From contig JANYLL010000059.1 in NCBI GenBank assembly GCA_025357895.1, positions 1 through 5,940 of the forward strand: a DNA stretch of 5,940 nt. Reading direction: 5' to 3'. Made by a program: the position numbers and the translations under genes. The stretch's first letter is position 1. The number at the start of each line of letters is the position of its first letter. This stretch comes from Ignavibacteriota bacterium (GTDB lineage Bacteria; Bacteroidota; Ignavibacteria; Palsa-1295). Shown one piece after another: positions 1 to 5,678 of the stretch. Below the pieces are notes generated by a model, which had not been told where the DNA came from, ran no database searches, and saw only the letters and a program-made list of their open reading frames with translations.

Positions 1-22
1 AAGCCCTCATATGAGGGCTTTT
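1..22 (-). terminator. Rho-independent terminator, probably bidirectional
   Basis: Bases 1-20 are a perfect palindrome that folds into an 8-bp stem (AAGCCCTC/GAGGGCTT) with an ATAT loop. It lies 20 bases beyond the TAA stop of the leftward gene for the small exported protein, where its terminator would be expected. On the + strand the stem is followed by TTTT (19-22). On the - strand it is preceded by AAAA, and its own T-run would lie off the left edge, so it could also end a rightward transcript entering from outside. The missing outer flank is the main uncertainty. Confidence 0.72.
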
Positions 23-40
23 AAAATTTCAGTCAGAAAT

Positions 41-385
41 TTAATATACAATTTGCTGATCAGTTACAACAATATTCCCCGATAGCGTAACCTTTACCGT
101 TACGCCTGATAACAGGGTAACAATACCTGACTGTCCCTGAAGAACAACGTAGCTATTGATAACAACAGATGTCGGAGTCGAGGGAACGGTGACATTGAAT
201 GTACCCTGTTGCGGTACGGATACGTAATATGGCGTAGTTCCAACATATACTGAAACTGTGCCGAGATTATTGGTTGTATTATTTTGTACTGTTGCTGTGA
301 CAGAGCTTGGATGCGCAGTGCTGATGCCGGTGAGAGCAACAAGAAGCATGGCAACTATAGAAATGGATTTGAGTATATTTTTCAT
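41..385 (-). CDS. Small exported beta-rich protein of unknown function
   Basis: The protein has 114 residues and I do not recognise its family. Residues 1-24 form a clear Sec signal peptide: basic start MKNILK, hydrophobic core to about residue 20, and a likely cleavage site after ISTA (24). The remaining 90 residues are rich in Thr, Val, Ser and Asn and alternate in a beta-strand pattern. They contain only one Lys (98), one Asp (109) and one His, and no Cys. This fits one small Ig-like or other beta-sandwich domain acting in the periplasm or outside the cell, but no signature motif names it. There is no lipobox and no C-terminal sorting domain. The start ATG follows directly from the signal peptide and has no Shine-Dalgarno sequence. 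A terminator follows 20 bases after the stop (1-22), and a candidate promoter lies about 350 bases upstream (740-770). It is probably a single-gene unit within this window. Confidence 0.8.
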   Translation of the reverse strand: MKNILKSISIVAMLLVALTGISTAHPSSVTATVQNNTTNNLGTVSVYVGTTPYYVSVPQQGTFNVTVPSTPTSVVINSYVVLQGQSGIVTLLSGVTVKVTLSGNIVVTDQQIVY

Positions 386-505
386 CGGTGTATGTAAGAA
401 ATAGTAAAAAAAAGTGAACGGATAAGAATAAGTTGTCTAAAGTGTGCAGCAACTATCATAACTGCAATCAATAAAATTTATGTTGCTCCCCAGAGGGAAT
501 AAAAC

Positions 506-597
506 GGTAACGGAACATTTGCAAAGCTTTGAACGCTCTGAATCCGAAAGCCCTCGTGGCGTGGCTTCCAGGTTAGATAGCAAATGTATCCGTTACC
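506..597 (-). ncRNA. Candidate structured RNA or leader element (long stem enclosing a hairpin)
   Basis: The arms 506-522 and 580-597 pair over 17 bp with one unpaired base in the longer arm. They enclose a second hairpin with arms 544-552 and 563-571 and a 10-nt loop. Read as leftward RNA, all nine inner pairs form, two of them as G-U wobbles; read rightward, those two become A-C mismatches. This favours transcription on the - strand, toward the gene at 385-41, and a matching promoter lies upstream at 740-770. In the leftward direction the outer stem is followed by TTTTA, so it could end a short RNA; in the rightward direction it is followed by TTTTT (598-602). It matches no riboswitch, SRP RNA, 6S RNA or tRNA that I recognise. 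It may be a cis-acting leader, an independent small RNA, or a small inverted-repeat element. Confidence 0.42.
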
Positions 598-625
598 TTT
601 TTCGATTATCAGGGTGATCTCTTGA

Positions 626-670
626 ATCCCGTGTTATGACACCCTCGTATAGTAACTGATATCCCGTGTT
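626..670. repeat. Pair of 10-bp direct repeats
   Basis: ATCCCGTGTT occurs at 626-635 and again at 661-670, 35 bases apart start to start. On the leftward strand it reads AACACGGGAT. Both copies lie downstream of the leftward promoter at 740-770 and upstream of the 506-597 structure, so they would be in the same RNA. They could be a repeated protein- or RNA-binding site; chance is also possible at this length. Confidence 0.4.
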
Positions 671-739
671 CCGAAAGAATCGGAGAGCAAAGTGGCCTGA
701 GCGCTCCGGGGCAAAATTTCCTTCGCGAACTTTCACGAA

Positions 740-770
740 CAAATATACGCGGGTATATCAAAAATTCCAA
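740..770 (-). promoter_or_regulatory. Candidate Bacteroidota-type promoter, leftward
   Basis: On the - strand, TATATTTG (740-747) matches the Bacteroidota -7 consensus TAnnTTTG exactly. A TTG (768-770) lies 20 bases upstream, the usual distance for the -33 element. It is the best two-part promoter match I found among the upstream regions examined. The start of transcription would be near 733-736, giving a leader of about 350 nt before the ATG of the small exported protein at 385, or a separate RNA of about 235 nt if transcription ends after the 506-597 structure. Confidence 0.45.
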
Positions 771-1028
771 GGGCTCCGTTGCAAATAATTGCACCTGGAA
801 TAAGAAGCGGTACAAGTTGAGTATCTAATTGAGCATTACAAATAAGATGTAAGGCATTTGGAGTGTGAAATCGGTATTAGGCGAACAGAGAAGTGGAGGT
901 TTTTTGCCTGCGAAAACATTCATGCGAGTTATAAAAACGAAAATCCGGAAATCATAAAACAAGCATAGAATCGGAAAGTCTCATGGGATGATTTTCTCCA
1001 TTCCCTATTCAGGATTCATAATTCGTAG

Positions 1029-1036
1029 TATTTTTG
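1029..1036 (+). promoter_or_regulatory. Candidate -7 promoter box next to the glycosyltransferase start
   Basis: TATTTTTG matches TAnnTTTG and ends only four bases before the ATG at 1041. If it works as the -7 element, transcription would begin at or within a few bases of the ATG, giving a leaderless or nearly leaderless mRNA. No TTG is present at the expected -33 distance, which weakens the call. Confidence 0.3.
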
Positions 1037-1040
1037 CTGT

Positions 1041-2687
1041 ATGCACATCAGCTTCTCAACCTGGAAATGGCTACTTATCGGCTTTGGGCTTACCCTGCTC
1101 CTGATGATGCTTGCTTATCCGTTCGGCTACGATCAGGCTGCGTTTATGGTCGGCGGGGAGATGACGATGAAACATGGTGCGATCCCCTACCGTGATTTCA
1201 TTGATACAAAGCCGCCAGTGATCTTTTTTCTCTACGGCATTTCCTCACTGATCTTTGGACATCATGAATGGTCCGTCCGCGCATTCGATATCCTCTTTCA
1301 GATCGCCTCACTCTTCTATTTTTTCAAATTACTCAGGAGAATGACAGGCGATGAAAGACTTGCTATCACTTCAGTATTCCTTTACGCATTATTTTACGTG
1401 ACCAGCGGCTACTGGATGACAGCACAGGCAGAAACATTTGCACTTTTGCCCGCTCTGGCTGCGTTCGATCTGACTGACAGAATTATCCGGGACAATAAAA
1501 AACATTTTCTTTTTGGTATTTATGCGGGTCTTGTATGCGCAATACTTTTTCTTTTAAAATTTACACTGCTCACTATCCCTCTTGGAATTGTGGTTTATCT
1601 TCTGCTTGAATCAAAAGACGGAAAGCGCTTCCCATGGAAATATATTGGCGGTGTAGTGGTAGGGCTTATCGGACTAATTGGATTATATAGTACCTATTTA
1701 ATGGCTACCGGCACGATGGAGAGATTTCTTGAATCTCTTACATGGGTGAGGCAATATGCTGAAATTGATCCGCTTTTCTCATCGCATACTATTATTGAGC
1801 GATACTTTAAGCAATTTCCGATGCTTGCAATTTATCCCTTCGGTTTAAGCGGAATACTTATCGGTGCAATAGGATTACTCCGTTATTTCAAAGATCATTT
1901 ACAGCCTGTTTCATCCGAGGAAAAGAAAAAGAATGCTTCACTCGTACACCTGTTCGTGCAGCTATCGCTTGCAGTTCTTGCAGTACTTTATGAAAGAAAA
2001 TTTTTTCCTTATCATTTCTCCCGAGCCTATTGGGCTTTTGTCCCGTTTGCTGCATTGGGCCTTCGTGAACTGCGAAATCTTTGGAAAGACTATATCCTAA
2101 GTGGAAGCCGATTGCAAAGCAGCGACCGGATATTACGATACGTGATCGGAAGTCTTGTCGCCGGAGCGCTGATTTTCTTCTCTCCTGCACTGCGGATCAT
2201 ATCGCAGCCTCTTCATTTTACATACTTGCAATTAGCAGGGTTGGACGTTGCGCAGGACGTTCAGGATCAAATGCCGCAGTATTGGTATAAAGAAGAACAG
2301 AAACTTGCAGATTATTTACGCCCGTTGCTCAAAGCAGATGATAAAATATTTGTATGGGGAAATAGTATCGGTATCTTTTATTTTTCAGAGAGGTATCCGA
2401 CCACTATCTGCCTCACTAACACTCCTTTTATTTCTTCCTGGACTCCGGACTCATGGAAGAAAACTATGATGGATCAGCTTCGTACTGATCCTCCGCATAT
2501 TATTATTGTAGAATCCGGAGACGAGCGCGAATATATCAGCGGCTCAAAGAAAGATTCGTGGCAGCATTTACAAGACTGGAGTGAACTCCGAAATTTAGTT
2601 GATACGAAATATAAAATGAAACAAGAGTTAGGTCATTTCAAAATTTTCGAACTGTCTGAACCAGGATCTGTGGGATTAAAAGATTAA
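1041..2687 (+). CDS. GT39-like (GT-C fold) membrane glycosyltransferase
   Basis: The protein has 548 residues and about 11-12 hydrophobic segments, roughly at 8-26, 58-73, 81-97, 107-124, 128-146, 155-189, 201-221, 260-281, 301-317, 328-342 and 364-384. The first outer loop carries Tyr-Asp-Gln at 30-32 and a T-K-P-P motif at 56-59. By analogy with ArnT and protein mannosyltransferases, Asp31 is the candidate catalytic base and Lys57 a candidate binder of the lipid phosphate. A second family-like stretch, FPYHFSRAYWAFVP, is at 322-335. Residues 415-548 form a soluble tail of the kind common in bacterial GT39 relatives (DKIFVWG 434-440, PPHIIIVES 484-492), probably periplasmic. The expected reaction is transfer of a sugar from a polyprenyl-phosphate donor on the periplasmic side; the acceptor cannot be told. 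An in-frame TAG at 1026-1028 rules out a longer start, and the next Met would cut into the first membrane helix. It converges on the sphingolipid-type fusion gene. The family call is firm, the substrate unknown. Confidence 0.87.
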   Translation: MHISFSTWKWLLIGFGLTLLLMMLAYPFGYDQAAFMVGGEMTMKHGAIPYRDFIDTKPPVIFFLYGISSLIFGHHEWSVRAFDILFQIASLFYFFKLLRRMTGDERLAITSVFLYALFYVTSGYWMTAQAETFALLPALAAFDLTDRIIRDNKKHFLFGIYAGLVCAILFLLKFTLLTIPLGIVVYLLLESKDGKRFPWKYIGGVVVGLIGLIGLYSTYLMATGTMERFLESLTWVRQYAEIDPLFSSHTIIERYFKQFPMLAIYPFGLSGILIGAIGLLRYFKDHLQPVSSEEKKKNASLVHLFVQLSLAVLAVLYERKFFPYHFSRAYWAFVPFAALGLRELRNLWKDYILSGSRLQSSDRILRYVIGSLVAGALIFFSPALRIISQPLHFTYLQLAGLDVAQDVQDQMPQYWYKEEQKLADYLRPLLKADDKIFVWGNSIGIFYFSERYPTTICLTNTPFISSWTPDSWKKTMMDQLRTDPPHIIIVESGDEREYISGSKKDSWQHLQDWSELRNLVDTKYKMKQELGHFKIFELSEPGSVGLKD

Positions 2688-2726
2688 GAAGATTGGATTT
2701 TTAATCTCCGTAATCCTTCAATCCCA
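2671..2726. terminator. Possible shared terminator-like hairpin between convergent genes
   Basis: Three nested dyads line up around one centre: TGGGATT/AATCCCA (2671-2677 with 2720-2726), GATTA/TAATC (2682-2686 with 2711-2715) and AGATT/AATCT (2690-2694 with 2703-2707), with an 8-nt loop. The structure overlaps the last codons and TAA stop of the glycosyltransferase gene and lies just beyond the stop of the leftward fusion gene. Neither side has a clean T-run, so it is not a classical intrinsic terminator, but its position fits a two-way transcription end. Confidence 0.35.
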
Positions 2727-2737
2727 TAAATCACGGT

Positions 2738-5143
2738 TCAGATATTTTTTTCAAATACCCTGTACCTCTTATATGCTTCTCCCTGCATTGTTTCCGCTGC
2801 ACGAGTCATAGCAGTATTATTTTCCAGCACCCATGACGCTTCACCGAACTTCATACCATTTTTTTGCGCGCGTTCAAGAGTTTCGCGGTAAAGAAGTGCG
2901 TCAATTCCCCGTCCATGATATTCCGGCATTACGCCAAGAAGAACAATACGCAGTGTATCGATCGCTTTTTTATTCGACATAAGATTCATGATCGCAGTCG
3001 GCAAATTCATCGTACCTTTGGGAATTGGTTTACCTGCTTTGAAAGATTGATTGATGTCCGGCAGAGTGAGCGTAAATCCTATGGTCTCCACTTTGCCGTC
3101 AGCTTTTTTCTTTTCTGCAAAAAGCACGTATTCCGGCTCAATGATCTGTTTTAATTCCGATGCAAGCATATCGATCTCTGCATCGTCAAGCGGAACAGCT
3201 CCCCAATTTTCTTCCCAACCCCGCGCGTAAAGATCTTTAATAAGATTCACATCGCGCTCAAAATTTTTCATATCCAGATTGCGGATCGTTACGCCGCCTC
3301 GCTCGCGCATCATATCGGTAACACGTTTGAGCTTAGGCGTCAAAGTTTTTTCCGCATCGAGTTTCCAGGCAAGCATATCTTCTGCTTTAGCATAGCCAGC
3401 ATGTTCGATAAGTGTGCGGTAATATGGTAAACTATATGGCATCATAAATGCCGGAGTATGTTCGAACCCGCCAATAAGCAAACCAACCTCATCGTTGATA
3501 GAAGGACTGATCGGTCCACGGGCAGATTTCATCCCTTTCGAATCAAGCCATTGCTCAGCTTGCTTAAAGAGTGCGTTGGCTACGTCCTGATTATTGACAC
3601 ATTCAAAAAAGCCGAAGAAGCCGACACGATCTTTATGAAGTGTATTATGGTTGTGATTAATAATGGCAGCGATACGTCCGACGGGAACACCATTATCCTC
3701 GGCGATAAAGAATTTTGCATCGGCATGTTTATAAAATGGATTGCGCTTTTCATCTATTAACCTCATCTTATCCATTTCAAGCGGCGGTACCCAATTCGGT
3801 TCATTCGAGTAAAGATCCCAGACCATTCTCATGAAACGAATTTTTTCTTTGCGCGACTCGGCAGTGGTAATTTTAATCTTTCCGTCAAGTTTATATTCCT
3901 CAGTCATTGCACGAGTCATTCCTGCATCAACTGCCGATGATTCATCTTCTGTATCAAGCACTCCGACCTCTTCGCCGATCTCTTTGAAGAGTTCGAGTAT
4001 CCTATCGAGATGCCACTTCTCATGCACAGCCATGTAGCTCGTGCGCATCATTTGCATTCCTTCGGGTACGCCCGGAGAGATGAAGGCATTGACAAAACAT
4101 CCGGCATCAAAAAGTTTTCTCCAGAAAACAAATGCCTTAATATCGTCGCCAACAATAACAGGCACGATCGCACTGGTATTTTCAATGATCTTAAATCCGA
4201 GTTCTTTAAATCCCTTGCGCATGTAATTAGCATTATCCAAAAGCTTTGTCATCAGCTCCGGTTCTTCGCGAAGGATTTGAAGTGCTTTTAATGCAGCCGC
4301 AACAGAGGCAGGAGCGGGACTTGCCGAAAAGATGAGTGCAGGTGAGGTATGCTTGATAAAATCAATAACTTTAGCATCGCCTACAACGAAGCCGCCAAGG
4401 CTTGCAAAGCTTTTGCTGAATGTGCCCATTGTCAGATCGCACTGATCGGTAATTCCATAATGGCTTGCAACACCACGTCCGCCTACACCCGCAACTCCTG
4501 TTGCATGCGCATCATCGCACATCACACGCGCATTATATTTTTTTGCAAGACCGACAATATGCGGAAGATCAACCATTTCTCCCGTCGTGGAAAAAATACC
4601 ATCGGTTACAATAAGTTTTCCTGCATCCAGTGGAATCTTTGATAAGCGGCGCTCGAGATCAGCCATATCATTATGATTATAGCGGATAACTTCGCCGAAC
4701 ATACCCTTTGCCATTAAATTTCCGGCAACGATACAGGCATGGTTATCTTTATCGCTTATAACATAATCACCGCGCTGCACCAAAGTTGGGATTACACCCT
4801 GAGCAGTCTGATAGCCGGTCGAAAAAAGCAAGCACGCTTCTTTACCAAGAAAATCTGCAAGTTCTTCTTCAAGCTGGTTATGTAATTTGATCGTACCCGT
4901 CAGATACCGAGAACCTGAGCAGCCTGTTCCATATTGATCAATCGCTTTCTTCGCAGCTTCTTTGACTCTCGGATCAATAGTAAGCCCCAGATAATTATTC
5001 GACCCCGCCATGATGATCTTACGTCCGTTAAGATGCACGACCGGTCCTTCATTTGCGTCGAAGGCGTGGAAATACGGATAATAGCCGGCAGCTTTAACGT
5101 CATCGGCTCTGGTAAAATCGTATGCTTTTTTGAATAAGTCCAC
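2738..5143 (-). CDS. spt: Fusion: serine palmitoyltransferase-like + bCerS-like GNAT acyltransferase
   Basis: The protein has 801 residues, about twice the usual length, in two parts. Residues 1-391 are a PLP enzyme of the alpha-oxoamine synthase family: SNNYLGL (48-54), GTGCSGSRYLTGT (72-84), His135 stacking on PLP, Asp210 and His213 in DDAH, the PLP lysine Lys244 in GTFSKSFAS, and Arg367 in MRTSYMAVH. The N-terminal and MRTSYMAVH stretches resemble Bacteroidota Spt more than Kbl, so condensation of serine with an acyl thioester to 3-ketosphinganine is likely. After a polar linker (about 392-423), residues 424-801 form a tandem GNAT-like unit with NWVPPL (450-455), GFFGFFE (508-514), SINDEVGLL (548-556), the acyl-CoA loop region GVMPEYHGRGI (737-747) and WVLENNTAM (771-779). 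This family includes the Caulobacter ceramide synthase bCerS, so N-acylation of the first product is inferred. The Gln/Arg usual at the start of the GNAT loop is Glu741. The start is GTG, with an in-frame stop seven codons upstream and no Shine-Dalgarno sequence. KBL activity for the first half is the main alternative. Confidence 0.85.
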   Translation of the reverse strand: MDLFKKAYDFTRADDVKAAGYYPYFHAFDANEGPVVHLNGRKIIMAGSNNYLGLTIDPRVKEAAKKAIDQYGTGCSGSRYLTGTIKLHNQLEEELADFLGKEACLLFSTGYQTAQGVIPTLVQRGDYVISDKDNHACIVAGNLMAKGMFGEVIRYNHNDMADLERRLSKIPLDAGKLIVTDGIFSTTGEMVDLPHIVGLAKKYNARVMCDDAHATGVAGVGGRGVASHYGITDQCDLTMGTFSKSFASLGGFVVGDAKVIDFIKHTSPALIFSASPAPASVAAALKALQILREEPELMTKLLDNANYMRKGFKELGFKIIENTSAIVPVIVGDDIKAFVFWRKLFDAGCFVNAFISPGVPEGMQMMRTSYMAVHEKWHLDRILELFKEIGEEVGVLDTEDESSAVDAGMTRAMTEEYKLDGKIKITTAESRKEKIRFMRMVWDLYSNEPNWVPPLEMDKMRLIDEKRNPFYKHADAKFFIAEDNGVPVGRIAAIINHNHNTLHKDRVGFFGFFECVNNQDVANALFKQAEQWLDSKGMKSARGPISPSINDEVGLLIGGFEHTPAFMMPYSLPYYRTLIEHAGYAKAEDMLAWKLDAEKTLTPKLKRVTDMMRERGGVTIRNLDMKNFERDVNLIKDLYARGWEENWGAVPLDDAEIDMLASELKQIIEPEYVLFAEKKKADGKVETIGFTLTLPDINQSFKAGKPIPKGTMNLPTAIMNLMSNKKAIDTLRIVLLGVMPEYHGRGIDALLYRETLERAQKNGMKFGEASWVLENNTAMTRAAETMQGEAYKRYRVFEKNI

Positions 5144-5169
5144 TATTGTCAGATATATTGTTTAGTTTG

Positions 5170-5177
5170 CAAAAATA
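5170..5177 (-). promoter_or_regulatory. Candidate -7 promoter box for the fusion gene
   Basis: On the - strand the bases read TATTTTTG, a match to TAnnTTTG and identical to the box before the glycosyltransferase gene. It ends 26 bases before the GTG at 5143, which would give a leader of about 20 nt. No TTG lies at the -33 distance, so support is partial. Confidence 0.33.
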
Positions 5178-5187
5178 CGGCTTTATT

Positions 5188-5220
5188 GGGGACGGGTTTC
5201 GGATGAAACATTTCAGCCCC
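5188..5220. other. Dyad symmetry in the divergent promoter region
   Basis: GTTTC/GAAAC (5196-5200 with 5205-5209, loop GGAT) is nested inside GGGG/CCCC (5188-5191 with 5217-5220). It lies in the 112-base spacer between the fusion gene and the lipoprotein gene. It could be an operator acting on both directions or a hairpin in the leader of the rightward gene. No T-run follows, so it is not a terminator. Confidence 0.25.
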
Positions 5221-5255
5221 GCCAGCGTTCTTAAGATAACACAACAAACCACAGA

Positions 5256-5663
5256 ATGCGACACCCACGAAATGCTCTCATACTCTGTGCTCTCTATGTC
5301 TTCTTCATGGGATGTCAGAGCGCAAAGGAATCCAGTTATGTCGCAGATGACATAAGCTTATATCGCGATAAAAAGATCATTGCTGTCACACTGAAGAACG
5401 GAGAGATCTATAAATATGATAAGGTCGGCGGAAGGTTTGTTGAGGAAAAAAAGAATAATAGTACATTTAAAGAAATCGTCGGTTATGATCAATTAGGCAC
5501 TGCGCTGAACTTTGAACTTGCAAAAGTCCTTGAAGTTCTGTGTCAAAATACCGAGTCATCCGGAGGAGGAGTAGTTCTTGGAATACTTCTTGGTGTCGTT
5601 GCAGGTGGGCTTATCCTTCTTCTCCTCATTGTTGCGGCTTTTAGCGGCACTCGTTTTAACTAA
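5256..5663 (+). CDS. Probable lipoprotein with a C-terminal glycine-zipper helix
   Basis: The protein has 135 residues and I do not recognise a named family. Residues 1-19 form a short signal peptide (basic MRHPR, hydrophobic core 7-18) ending at FMGC, so Cys20 is the likely lipidated residue; the lipobox is acceptable but not canonical, since -3 is Phe. Residues about 30-96 are a small charged domain with beta-strand character (IIAVTLKNGEIYKY 41-54; ALNFELAKVLEVL 83-95). After a polar linker, residues 104-129 form one long hydrophobic helix with Gly at 105, 109, 113 and 117, a regular GxxxG glycine zipper, then a short tail with one Arg. Having both a lipid anchor and a terminal membrane helix is uncommon. 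An in-frame TAA at 5232-5234 limits the start to the ATG used. The next gene begins 15 bases after the stop, so the two probably form an operon. If Cys20 is not lipidated, it is simply an exported or inner-membrane protein. Confidence 0.75.
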   Translation: MRHPRNALILCALYVFFMGCQSAKESSYVADDISLYRDKKIIAVTLKNGEIYKYDKVGGRFVEEKKNNSTFKEIVGYDQLGTALNFELAKVLEVLCQNTESSGGGVVLGILLGVVAGGLILLLLIVAAFSGTRFN

Positions 5664-5678
5664 TTAAAAATTGGTCGT

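Larger units (their letters stand above)
386..1040. other. 655-base intergenic region without a credible gene
   Basis: No reading frame here has a plausible protein or start. The left part (about 448-771) is rich in dyad symmetry: an imperfect pairing AGCAAC/GTTGCT (448-453 with 482-487), a TCCC/GGGA hairpin (487-498), the long inverted repeat 506-597, competing stems at 611-645, CCGA/TCGG (671-683), palindromes GAGCGCTC (699-706) and TTCGCGAA (722-729), and ATATAC/GTATAT (743-758). One leftward promoter is recognisable at 740-770. The right part (about 795-1028) is plainer and AT-rich; I see no gene, repeat or clear signal there except the box next to the downstream start codon. Confidence 0.6.

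Noticed and set aside
506..597. Integron attC recombination site
   Set aside because: The bulged inverted repeat suggested it, and GTTAGAT at 573-579 fits the GTTRRRY core, but there is no matching RYYYAAC core in the other arm and no integrase or cassette array.
506..602. Signal recognition particle RNA, 6S RNA or retron RNA
   Set aside because: The SRP GGAAGCAGC-type loop is absent, the length and bubble do not fit 6S RNA, and no reverse transcriptase gene is nearby to support a retron.
506..602. Simple rightward intrinsic terminator (stem followed by TTTTT)
   Set aside because: No rightward gene lies upstream to be terminated, the enclosed region is very long for a terminator loop, and the inner hairpin pairs better in the leftward RNA.
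609..815. Leftward 68-codon open frame in the intergenic region
   Set aside because: It needs a TTG start, has no signal, domain or family likeness, and overlaps the promoter, the direct repeats and the hairpins. Its Arg/Pro/Ser-rich translation looks like translated spacer.
3458..4642. Several 60-100 codon open frames on the + strand inside the fusion gene
   Set aside because: They are opposite-strand shadows of a gene with strong motif support throughout; none shows a domain or signal peptide of its own.
2738..5143. Two separate genes or a frameshifted pair instead of one fusion
   Set aside because: The frame is open without a stop from 5143 to 2738, and both halves are complete, with a linker between them.
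5146..5355. Rightward 69-codon open frame overlapping the lipoprotein start
   Set aside because: It lies mostly in the promoter spacer and overlaps, in another frame, the convincing signal peptide of the lipoprotein gene. Its translation has no recognisable feature.
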